Assembly (NCBI GenBank): GCA_018065025.1
Contig: JAGHUB010000407.1
Location: 1-5,218 of the forward strand
From: Candidatus Equihabitans merdae
GTDB taxonomy: Bacteria > Bacillota > Clostridia > Lachnospirales > Lachnospiraceae
DNA length: 5,218 bases
Direction of reading: 5' to 3'
In this document: positions 1-4,613 of the stretch, in pieces
Layout: the number at the start of each line of letters is the position of its first letter
Position numbering within the stretch: the stretch's first letter is position 1
Notes under the pieces: generated by a model
What the model was told of the DNA's origin: nothing
Database searches by the model: none
What the model saw: only the letters and a program-made list of their open reading frames with translations
Translations under genes and position numbers: made by a program

Positions 1-701
1 TGTGCTGCTTCGTAGACCATGCGGATGGCTACCGGCTTAACAGCGGGACCGGACATGCCACCGGTCTTGTTGGCCAACATGAAGGAACGGCGATTGATAT
101 CGATGCGCATACCTACCAGTGTATTGATCAGGGAAATAGCATCGGCACCACCATTTTCTGCAGCACGTGCCATATCGGCGATGCTGGTAACATTGGGTGA
201 CAATTTAATAATGAAAGGCTGCTTAGCATGAGCCTTGATGGACTTGGTTACTTTCTCAAGCATAGCCGGATCCTGACCAAATGCCATACCACCCTGTTTT
301 ACGTTAGGACAAGAGACGTTGATCTCCATCATAGCGATATCAGTATCTGCCAGACGATCCACAACAGCCAGATATTCTTCTTCGGTGTGACCGCAGACAT
401 TGACGATGACCGGCACATCATACTGTTTCAGGAAGGCCAGGTCACGTTCGATGAAGACATCGATACCAGGATTCTGAAGACCGATAGCATTAAGCATACC
501 GGAGGCTGTCTCGCAGATACGGGGCACCGGATTACCGGGCCACGGCACAGCAGCCACACCCTTGGTGGTGACAGCGCCAAGACGGCTCAGATCCACAAAT
601 TCACTATATTCCATACCTGAACCAAATGTACCGGAACAGGTGGTTACCGGGTTTTTCAGTTTAACGCCGGCGATTTCTACTTCAAGTGAAGGTTTACTCA
701 T
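1..701 (-). CDS. pyrD: Dihydroorotate dehydrogenase B (NAD+), catalytic subunit, 3' end cut by window
   Basis: Catalytic subunit of class 1B dihydroorotate dehydrogenase, a cytosolic FMN enzyme that oxidises dihydroorotate to orotate in de novo UMP synthesis and passes electrons to NAD+ through PyrK. I translated the minus strand from ATG at 701 and read 233 residues before the left edge; the family is about 300-310 residues, so roughly 70 C-terminal residues are missing. Visible motifs are KNPVTTCSGTFG (16-27), TTKGV (45-49, FMN contact lysine K47), NAIGLQNPG (71-79, substrate loop), EINVSCPNV (126-134, with C131 as the catalytic base, as expected for class 1), IKLSPN (165-170), LINT (191-194) and TGGMSGPAVKP (213-223, flavin phosphate region). 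The start is supported by GGGGAGG at 707-713, 5 nt upstream. It is the third gene after pyrF and pyrK, 13 nt past the pyrK stop. Cys rather than Ser as the base, and pairing with PyrK, exclude the quinone-linked class 2 enzyme. Confidence 0.97.
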   Translation of the reverse strand, partial: MSKPSLEVEIAGVKLKNPVTTCSGTFGSGMEYSEFVDLSRLGAVTTKGVAAVPWPGNPVPRICETASGMLNAIGLQNPGIDVFIERDLAFLKQYDVPVIVNVCGHTEEEYLAVVDRLADTDIAMMEINVSCPNVKQGGMAFGQDPAMLEKVTKSIKAHAKQPFIIKLSPNVTSIADMARAAENGGADAISLINTLVGMRIDINRRSFMLANKTGGMSGPAVKPVAIRMVYEAA

Positions 702-714
702 GGCATCCTCCCCA

Positions 715-1491
715 TTATAATTCGATTTCTTCTGCTTTGAAGACAGGACCGTCTGTGCAGACGCGCTTATTGTGGACATGTGAATGGTGGTCCACTTCAG
801 TACTCTGACAGATGCAGCCAAGACAGGCGCCGATACCGCAGGCCATCTTCTCTTCCATGGATACCCAAAGTTCCATACCCTGTGCATCGCAATATGCCTT
901 CAGGGCTCGAAGCATAGGCTTGGGACCGCAGGCAAACATCACATCAGCCTTAAGGTCAGCAGCTTTCATAGCATCTACAACATTACCCTTGGTGCCGGCT
1001 GAACCATCCTCAGTAGAATAGATGAGAGGAGCAATAGCAGCCATATCTTCATCCAGATATCTTTCTGAACGATAACCAACGGCAAATGTCACGCTCTTGG
1101 CATTTCCTGCTTTAACGAGAGCGGCGCCGCAGCCTACCATAGGCGGGATACCGATACCACCGCCTACCAGGACAACGTCCTTGCCATCACAGACGTCCAG
1201 GGGGAAACCATTTCCCAAAGGACCCATGACAGTGATCTCATCTCCTGCTTTAAGGGCAGAAAATACTTTTGTACCTTCGCCGGCTACACGGTAGACCATA
1301 CGAATGTAATCTTCGCCGATGCCGCAGATGGAAATGGGACGGGGCATCAGATGGCCGGCGTCATTCATATATAATGAGACGAACTGACCGGGACGGCAGT
1401 CTCCTGCGAAGGATACGGCCAATGTCAGGTCATAGATATCCGTCATCAGTTGTTTCTGAGAAATAACTTTTGCAACTTCTTTTTTCTTCAT
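715..1491 (-). CDS. pyrK: Dihydroorotate dehydrogenase B, FAD/2Fe-2S electron transfer subunit PyrK
   Basis: Electron-transfer partner of class 1B PyrD (heterotetramer PyrD2PyrK2 in studied members); it carries electrons from FMN through a 2Fe-2S cluster and FAD to NAD+. The 258-residue protein shows the ferredoxin-NADP reductase-like order. RPIS (51-54) is the FAD-binding RxxS motif in the N-terminal beta barrel, followed by GPLGNGF (90-96). The nucleotide-binding loop is GGGIGIPPM (110-118), then CGP (188-190). The C-terminal cluster ligands are Cys218, Cys223, Cys226 and Cys245 (C-X4-C-X2-C-X18-C). The segment before the last ligand is histidine-rich (VDHHSHVHNK). ATG at 1491 lies only 4 nt after the pyrF stop; AAGGAGG at 1504-1510, inside the end of pyrF, is 12 nt upstream, so the two genes are probably translationally coupled. 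Length is normal for the family. AsrB-like or other FNR-type reductases are alternatives, but the adjacent pyrD settles the assignment. Confidence 0.97.
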   Translation of the reverse strand: MKKKEVAKVISQKQLMTDIYDLTLAVSFAGDCRPGQFVSLYMNDAGHLMPRPISICGIGEDYIRMVYRVAGEGTKVFSALKAGDEITVMGPLGNGFPLDVCDGKDVVLVGGGIGIPPMVGCGAALVKAGNAKSVTFAVGYRSERYLDEDMAAIAPLIYSTEDGSAGTKGNVVDAMKAADLKADVMFACGPKPMLRALKAYCDAQGMELWVSMEEKMACGIGACLGCICQSTEVDHHSHVHNKRVCTDGPVFKAEEIEL

Positions 1492-1495
1492 GGGC

Positions 1496-2404
1496 TTAGA
1501 AAGCCTCCTTCAGATCCTCTTTCATATCCAGAACAGCTTTTCTTGCTGCATCCTGGTAACTCATGCCGGCATAATCATCTTTCTTCCAAGCAGCGATGAT
1601 ACCACGGGAAGAGTTAACGATAGCACCCAGGCCATCTTCATTGAAGAAGCCCTTCAGGTCTTTGCCGCGGCCGCCCTGTGCGCCGTAACCCGGAACCAGG
1701 ATGTAAGCCTTGGGCATAATCTTACGAAGAGCTGCACCCATTTCGGGATAGGTTGCGCCGACAACGGCACCAACGTTAGAGTAATCACCGTCCATAGACA
1801 GGGCGCCCCATTCGTTGACCTTTTCAGCTACCCACTCGTAAAGGGGACGACCGTCGATGATACGATCCTGGAATTCACCACTGGAAGGATTGGATGTCTT
1901 GACCAGAACGAAGATGCCCTTGTCATGGCTGTTGCATACATCCAGGAAAGGCTTGATGCCGTCTGTACCAAGATAGGGGTTAACTGTGGCGATATCTTCG
2001 CCAAAGGGTGTCAGTTCCTGACCGCCGACTTTGACTGTGCCAAGATGTGCGGTAGCATAAGCAGCTGATGTGGAACCGATGTCACCACGCTTAACGTCGC
2101 CGATAACAACCAGACCCTTTTCGTGAGCATAATCAACAGTTTCTTTGAAAGCCTGCAGACCGGGAATACCGAACTGTTCGTACATAGCGATCTGAGGTTT
2201 AACAGCGGGGATCAGATCTGATACAGCATCCAGCAGACCCTTGTTGAATTCAAGGACGGCTGCAGCAGCACCTTCCAGGCTTTCGCCTCTTTCGGCAAAT
2301 GCTTTCTTAACGATATCATCGGGAATGTAAGAGAGCATGGGATCCAGACCCACAACGATGGGGGCTTCTTTCTTTTTGATTTCTTCGGCAAGGCGCTTGA
2401 TCAT
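1496..2404 (-). CDS. pyrF: Orotidine 5'-phosphate decarboxylase, type 2 subfamily
   Basis: Decarboxylates orotidine 5'-monophosphate to UMP, the last step of de novo pyrimidine synthesis, in the cytoplasm. The 302-residue product has the longer type 2 length (the classical E. coli/Bacillus type is about 240). Motifs: GLDP (19-22), AVKPQIAMYEQFG (67-79, with K69), the catalytic signature DVKRGDIGST (103-112, active-site D103, K105 and D108), VGATYPE (215-221), VPGYGAQGG (237-245) and NSSRGI (264-269, the phosphate-binding loop with R267). The reading frame stays open upstream to 2536, but the added 44 residues match nothing expected and span the promoter. ATG at 2404 has GGAGG at 2411-2415 with a 6-nt spacer and begins the conserved N terminus, so I chose it. 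First gene of the pyrF-pyrK-pyrD operon, driven by the promoter at 2525-2553. Confidence 0.97.
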   Translation of the reverse strand: MIKRLAEEIKKKEAPIVVGLDPMLSYIPDDIVKKAFAERGESLEGAAAAVLEFNKGLLDAVSDLIPAVKPQIAMYEQFGIPGLQAFKETVDYAHEKGLVVIGDVKRGDIGSTSAAYATAHLGTVKVGGQELTPFGEDIATVNPYLGTDGIKPFLDVCNSHDKGIFVLVKTSNPSSGEFQDRIIDGRPLYEWVAEKVNEWGALSMDGDYSNVGAVVGATYPEMGAALRKIMPKAYILVPGYGAQGGRGKDLKGFFNEDGLGAIVNSSRGIIAAWKKDDYAGMSYQDAARKAVLDMKEDLKEAF

Positions 2405-2410
2405 AATAAT

Positions 2411-2415
2411 CCTCC
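2411..2415 (-). promoter_or_regulatory. Ribosome binding site that fixes the pyrF start
   Basis: GGAGG on the minus strand, 6 nt before ATG 2404. It shows that the longer open frame reaching 2536 is not the translated form. Confidence 0.85.
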
Positions 2416-2436
2416 AAATGTAAATGTTCGTGATTT

Positions 2437-2455
2437 CTCCGATTCTTGATCGGAG
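2437..2455 (-). promoter_or_regulatory. Stem-loop in the pyr operon leader
   Basis: CTCCGAT and ATCGGAG form a perfect 7-bp stem around a 5-nt loop, inside the roughly 114-nt pyr leader and 21 nt before the ribosome binding site. No U-run follows on the minus strand, so it is not an intrinsic terminator. I could not match it to the PyrR-binding loop of Bacillus. It may be a protein-binding, RNA-stability or other regulatory element; the function is unknown. Confidence 0.5.
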
Positions 2456-2524
2456 TTTGTAACATCCTATGACGTCCTGTAATGTGTCAGCAAGCTTACC
2501 AATCACAATACTGCACACAGAATT

Positions 2525-2553
2525 AGTATAATGCATATGGTCTAAACACTCAA
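2525..2553 (-). promoter_or_regulatory. Sigma-A-type promoter of the pyrFKD operon
   Basis: On the minus strand TTGAGT (2548-2553, 4 of 6 to consensus) and TATACT (2525-2530, 5 of 6) are separated by exactly 17 bp. Transcription would start near 2518, giving a leader of about 114 nt before pyrF. No better pair was seen closer to the gene. Confidence 0.65.
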
Positions 2554-2626
2554 GTATGACCCTTCAAAGTCTTGAAAGGTTTGACCAATTTTTTTGAGTT
2601 TTTATCCAAAATTTTTGTTATTGTCC

Positions 2627-2656
2627 TTGACATTTTTTTCTATACAAGGCTATACT
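2627..2656 (+). promoter_or_regulatory. Strong sigma-A-type promoter of the cold-shock gene
   Basis: A consensus -35 TTGACA (2627-2632) and a TATACT -10 (2651-2656) are separated by 18 bp, with A/T tracts upstream that could act as an UP-like element. Predicted start is near 2663, so the leader would be about 135 nt, long as is typical for cold-inducible csp mRNAs. A second TATAC (2641-2645) precedes the -10, but its spacing from TTGACA is too short. Confidence 0.75.
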
Positions 2657-2669
2657 TATTGTCAATAAG
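2655..2669. promoter_or_regulatory. Perfect 7-1-7 palindrome over the csp transcription start
   Basis: CTTATTG-T-CAATAAG is a perfect inverted repeat with a one-base centre. It overlaps the end of the -10 box and the predicted +1, a position where a bound dimeric repressor would block initiation. The regulator cannot be identified from sequence. It could also be a chance AT-rich palindrome. Confidence 0.4.
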
Positions 2670-2680
2670 AGTAGCACCGT

Positions 2681-2769
2681 ATGTCTGAAATTCACTTGTT
2701 ATGAGAGCTCGGATGAGATGCATTCGATTTCTCATAACCGGTGAATTTTTTTACCCGGTTGTTAGACAT
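2681..2769 (+). promoter_or_regulatory. Long structured csp leader with terminator-like hairpin and alternative helix
   Basis: In the predicted csp 5' UTR, 2688-2706 pairs with 2730-2748 (AAATTCAC with GTGAATTT, GTTATGAGA with TCTCATAAC, only one mismatch and one G-U between them). An apical helix CGGATG/CATTCG (2710-2715 with 2721-2726) closes a 5-nt loop. Seven Ts (2746-2752) follow, as in an intrinsic terminator. ATGTCTGA (2681-2688) can also pair with TTAGACAT (2762-2769). A competing hairpin AACCGG (2736-2741) with CCGGTT (2755-2760) would dissolve the main stem. Mutually exclusive folds ahead of a cold-shock gene suggest a temperature-dependent switch or attenuator. The pairing is visible; the regulatory role is inference. 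Confidence 0.6.
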
Positions 2770-2783
2770 TTTTCATTTGTTAT

Positions 2784-2790
2784 GGAGGAG
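2784..2790 (+). promoter_or_regulatory. Ribosome binding site that fixes the csp start
   Basis: GGAGGAG, 7 nt before ATG 2798. It rules out the GTG at 2741 as the functional start. Confidence 0.85.
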
Positions 2791-2797
2791 AAACACA

Positions 2798-2998
2798 ATG
2801 AACAAAGGAACTGTAAAGTGGTTCAACGCTGAAAAAGGTTATGGTTTCATCACAGGCGAAGACGGTAAGGATGTATTCGTACATTTCTCTGCTATCCAGG
2901 GCGAAGGCTTCAAGTCTCTTGACGAAGGCCAGCAGGTTACTTATGATCTGCAGGAAGGCGCTCGTGGCATGCAGGCCGCTAACGTCGTAAAGATGTAA
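2798..2998 (+). CDS. CspA-family cold-shock protein, single CSD domain
   Basis: A 66-residue cytoplasmic single-stranded nucleic-acid-binding protein of the cold-shock domain family, an OB-fold RNA chaperone that melts mRNA structure. The domain fills the whole protein: [15 protein letters not shown] at 4-18 contains RNP1 (KGYGFI, 13-18), VFVHF (26-30) is RNP2, and the C-terminal strand ends in ANVVKM. Aromatic residues W8, F9, Y15, F17, F27 and F30 lie in the usual binding surface; His29 is present. The frame is open from a GTG at 2741, but that would put the leader hairpin in coding sequence. ATG 2798 has GGAGGAG at 2784-2790 with 7-nt spacing and gives the canonical [10 protein letters not shown] start. 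It is monocistronic, with its own promoter and a terminator at 3033-3068. Which csp paralogue it is (A, B, C or D) cannot be decided. Confidence 0.97.
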   Translation: MNKGTVKWFNAEKGYGFITGEDGKDVFVHFSAIQGEGFKSLDEGQQVTYDLQEGARGMQAANVVKM

Positions 2999-3032
2999 TT
3001 TATAAAGCATTACAAACTTTATCAAAACCTTC

Positions 3033-3068
3033 AATAGCTGTTGCGGTTTTTCCGTGGCAGCTATTTTT
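3033..3068 (+). terminator. Intrinsic terminator of csp
   Basis: AATAGCTG at 3033-3040 pairs with CAGCTATT at 3058-3065. The helix continues with three G-U pairs and CGG/CCG around a TTTTT loop, for 14 bp in all. Five Ts (3064-3068) and a further T-rich tract follow. It lies 34 nt after the csp stop. Confidence 0.88.
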
Positions 3069-3125
3069 GTATATTTTTTCTTGATGAGGGGGGCCTTGCA
3101 TGTTCCGTCGCAGGCCTACGTATGC

Positions 3126-3157
3126 AAAAAGACGGTGCGACTCGCATCACACCGTCT
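3126..3157 (-). terminator. Intrinsic terminator of the small membrane protein gene
   Basis: Read on the minus strand, AGACGGTG pairs with CACCGTCT. Three further pairs (one a G-U) extend the stem to 11 bp around a 6-nt loop, and a run of five Us follows. It begins 28 nt after the stop at 3186 and faces the csp terminator, so the two convergent units are separated. Confidence 0.88.
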
Positions 3158-3185
3158 CTTATCTCTTAGTATTGATTTTAGCGGA

Positions 3186-3434
3186 TTAATAATCCAGATC
3201 CAGGCCATCCATGTATTCCTGAACTTCAGTCATATCTACGGCTGTTGTTGTGGTCATACCTACGGGCTGTTCTGTGGCCTTAGTATATACAGAGAAACCA
3301 AGCCAGCCAACCAGGACAACGAGGACTACACCGGCTACAACAGCTCTGACTGTCTTCTGCTGTTTCTGTTTCTGGATGATCTGCTTTTTATTTTTCTTAT
3401 ATTCTTTATAATTGTCAACTTTCTGCTGGCTCAT
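3186..3434 (-). CDS. Small single-pass membrane protein, function unknown
   Basis: An 82-residue protein that I do not recognise by function. The first 30 residues are very basic and Gln/Lys-rich (nine lysines, KKNKK at 13-17), followed by one hydrophobic segment (about 31-50, AVVAGVVLVVLVGWLGFSVY). The tail of about 32 residues is Thr-rich (TTTT at 61-64) and acidic, ending DGLDLDY. By the positive-inside rule the N terminus should be cytoplasmic and the tail outside. There is no cleavage motif, so it is probably a membrane anchor rather than a secreted protein. ATG 3434 has GAGGT at 3441-3445 with 6-nt spacing. It has its own promoter (3488-3516) and terminator (3126-3157), which argues for a real gene. 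Similar short proteins with a basic N terminus and one membrane helix are, from memory, common in Lachnospiraceae. It lies 135 nt downstream of degV on the same strand, with no obvious terminator between them. Confidence 0.85.
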   Translation of the reverse strand: MSQQKVDNYKEYKKNKKQIIQKQKQQKTVRAVVAGVVLVVLVGWLGFSVYTKATEQPVGMTTTTAVDMTEVQEYMDGLDLDY

Positions 3435-3487
3435 GATTCTACCTCGGATCTAATGATATTCAAACTGTACTCCGACAGCTAACGGCT

Positions 3488-3516
3488 ATTATACACTGCT
3501 TTCGAATACTTGTCCA
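3488..3516 (-). promoter_or_regulatory. Promoter of the small membrane protein gene
   Basis: On the minus strand TGGACA (3511-3516, 5 of 6) and a perfect TATAAT (3488-3493) are separated by 17 bp. The predicted start near 3481 gives a leader of about 46 nt. Confidence 0.75.
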
Positions 3517-3569
3517 ATCTAAATATCTATATGGCCATGGAGTCCCTTGATGGGTGATGTAGCGGAAAC

Positions 3570-4406
3570 TTAGATAACCATGATGACCCCGCCGTCGTTG
3601 GCATAGACGGTGGAGAGACCGCCGGTTTCTTCAACCAGGGTATCCTTGACCTTCAGTTTTTCAAGAATGACACCCTTCAGACCCTCGGCCCGCTCACGGC
3701 AGTTGACGAAACTGATACCCAGGCGGTTATTTTTATCCCGGCCGTGGTGAGTGGCGTAATCAGCCATCTTTTCCATAGCTCGCTTGATGCCTCTGGCCTG
3801 ATCGATCTGTTCGATCTCACCGTCCGGTGTGGAAGCGCAGATGGGTTTGATCTTTAGAAATGTAGCTGCTGCACATTTTAAAAGGGACAGGCGGCCGTTC
3901 TTTCTTAATGTTTCAAGATTATCGACGACGAAGAAGGTTCGCATCTCATCAATGTAAGCTTCAGTTTCCTTTACCACCTCTTCGAATCCAAGTCCTTGTT
4001 CCTCAAGTTCTTCGATCTTAAGGGCGATCAGTGTCTCACCAATAGAAGCTGATCTGGAGTTAAAAACATAGACTTGTATATCGTCCCGTTCTTCTTCCAA
4101 CATCATCTTACCGGTCATGGCGCTCTGATAGGATCCGGATAATTTGGCACTTAAAGTTACCACATAGACACGTTCGGCATCGCAGTCGCATGCCTGACGG
4201 TATGTTTCCGGAGAAGGGCAAGCTGTCTTGGGGCAATCTTTTGCCTGGGCAATGCGATTGACGATATCGATCTGGCTTAAAATGCCGTTGTCCACGATGG
4301 TCTCTTCGCCGATTTCCAGAATCAAGGGCACCATTTCTACTTTGCCGCTCTTTCTCATAGATTCTGTCATTTCGCCGCCGCTGTCCAGCACGATTTTATA
4401 GCCCAT
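3570..4406 (-). CDS. DegV family fatty-acid-binding protein
   Basis: A 278-residue DegV/FakB-fold protein. Characterised FakB members bind a fatty acid and present it to the kinase FakA for phosphorylation and entry into phospholipid synthesis; the lipid role of this copy is inferred. Visible family motifs: an N-terminal DSGGE (8-12) where DSTSD-like sequence is usual, CPKTACPSPETY (58-69, matching the PKTSQPS pattern), LSAKLSGSYQSA (85-96), the SRSASIGE loop (117-124), NLETLRKNGRLS (163-174) and FLKIKPI (183-189). The C terminus is YANDGGVIMVI rather than the common HTGPG-type loop, which suggests a divergent subfamily. An in-frame GTG at 4424 overlaps the ribosome binding site, so ATG 4406 is preferred (GGAGGG at 4417-4422, 10-nt spacing). 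No fakA-like gene is in the window. It is transcribed from its own promoter (4457-4485), divergent from the DUF5721-like gene. Confidence 0.93.
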   Translation of the reverse strand: MGYKIVLDSGGEMTESMRKSGKVEMVPLILEIGEETIVDNGILSQIDIVNRIAQAKDCPKTACPSPETYRQACDCDAERVYVVTLSAKLSGSYQSAMTGKMMLEEERDDIQVYVFNSRSASIGETLIALKIEELEEQGLGFEEVVKETEAYIDEMRTFFVVDNLETLRKNGRLSLLKCAAATFLKIKPICASTPDGEIEQIDQARGIKRAMEKMADYATHHGRDKNNRLGISFVNCRERAEGLKGVILEKLKVKDTLVEETGGLSTVYANDGGVIMVI

Positions 4407-4416
4407 TTTTGTCGTT

Positions 4417-4422
4417 CCCTCC
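4417..4422 (-). promoter_or_regulatory. Ribosome binding site that fixes the degV start
   Basis: GGAGGG on the minus strand, 10 nt before ATG 4406. The possible GTG start at 4424 overlaps this site, which argues against it. Confidence 0.8.
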
Positions 4423-4430
4423 ACTTTTGT

Positions 4431-4451
4431 ATGTAGTTTTAATTACTACAT
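4431..4451. promoter_or_regulatory. 21-bp inverted repeat at the degV transcription start, candidate operator
   Basis: ATGTAGT and ACTACAT form perfect 7-bp arms around a 7-bp AT spacer. The dyad lies just downstream of the degV -10 box and covers the predicted +1 (near 4450), a typical repressor position. It could also fold as a small hairpin at the start of the mRNA. The regulator is not identifiable. Confidence 0.5.
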
Positions 4452-4456
4452 GTAAA

Positions 4457-4485
4457 ATCATATACTACCACCTTATCCCTGTCAA
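4457..4485 (-). promoter_or_regulatory. Strong sigma-A-type promoter of degV
   Basis: A perfect TTGACA (4480-4485) and TATGAT (4457-4462, 5 of 6) with a 17-bp spacer on the minus strand. An ATAATA-CTT-TATTAT dyad (4485-4499) abuts the -35 box on its upstream side. The leader is about 44 nt. Confidence 0.8.
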
Positions 4486-4557
4486 TAATACTTTATTATC
4501 TTTTAATGAAAATCTTTTTGCTTTCTGGCCGGCAGCGTTTATTTTCCAAACAAAGCG

Positions 4558-4566
4558 TGCTAAAAT
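4558..4566 (+). promoter_or_regulatory. Probable extended -10 promoter of the DUF5721-like gene
   Basis: TGCTAAAAT is a TGn-extended -10 (TAAAAT, 5 of 6, at 4561-4566). The -35 at 17-bp spacing (TTTATT, 4538-4543) is poor, which is usual for extended -10 promoters. The start would be near 4573, about 40 nt before the TTG codon. Confidence 0.5.
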
Positions 4567-4598
4567 CGGAGAGAAATGATAGGGGAGATTAATTAACC

Positions 4599-4605
4599 GG
4601 GGAGG
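4599..4605 (+). promoter_or_regulatory. Ribosome binding site selecting the TTG start
   Basis: GGGGAGG, 8 nt before TTG 4614. This near-ideal site is the main reason to accept a non-ATG start; the next in-frame ATG is 12 codons further on, far too distant from it. Confidence 0.8.
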
Positions 4606-4613
4606 ATTATCAC

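Larger units (their letters stand above)
2405..2797. other. Divergent intergenic region between the pyr operon and csp
   Basis: This 393-nt stretch holds no convincing gene. Left to right it contains the pyrF ribosome binding site, a 7-bp hairpin in the pyr leader (2437-2455), the pyr promoter (2525-2553), an imperfect dyad (2561-2579), three roughly 10-bp spaced A/T tracts (about 2587-2616), the csp promoter (2627-2656), a perfect palindrome at the csp start site (2655-2669) and the long structured csp leader (about 2664-2797). Base composition is clearly more AT-rich than the flanking genes. Confidence 0.8.

Noticed and set aside
228..620. Plus-strand open frame of 130 codons
   Set aside because: It lies antisense to pyrD, which has clear family motifs; no ribosome binding site or recognisable protein.
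1490..2068. Plus-strand open frame of 192 codons
   Set aside because: It is a shadow of the strongly supported pyrF on the other strand, and its composition reflects the antisense of conserved codons.
2405..2536. N-terminal extension of pyrF by 44 residues to an upstream ATG
   Set aside because: It has no fitting ribosome binding site, spans the -10 promoter region and leader hairpin, and adds sequence ahead of the normal PyrF N terminus; ATG 2404 has GGAGG at 6-nt spacing.
2637..2665. Additional minus-strand promoter (TTGACA at 2660-2665 with TAGAAA 17 bp away) for the pyr operon
   Set aside because: The -10 is poor, the -35 is explained by the palindrome at the csp start, and it would give a leader of more than 220 nt passing through a better promoter.
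2741..2797. GTG start extending the cold-shock protein by 19 residues
   Set aside because: The extension lies inside the leader hairpin and U-run; ATG 2798 has an ideal ribosome binding site and gives the canonical 66-aa protein.
3094..3127. TTGCAT/ATGCAA and GGCCT/AGGCC inverted repeats between the two facing terminators
   Set aside because: The stems are short (5-6 bp) with long loops and no U-run of their own; probably chance or leftover sequence beside the terminators.
3054..3482. Plus-strand open frame of 142 codons with hydrophobic stretches
   Set aside because: It runs through two terminators, the small membrane gene on the opposite strand and that gene's leader; the hydrophobicity comes from reading the antisense of AT-rich sequence.
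4407..4424. GTG start for degV, six codons upstream
   Set aside because: The codon overlaps the ribosome binding site that serves ATG 4406.
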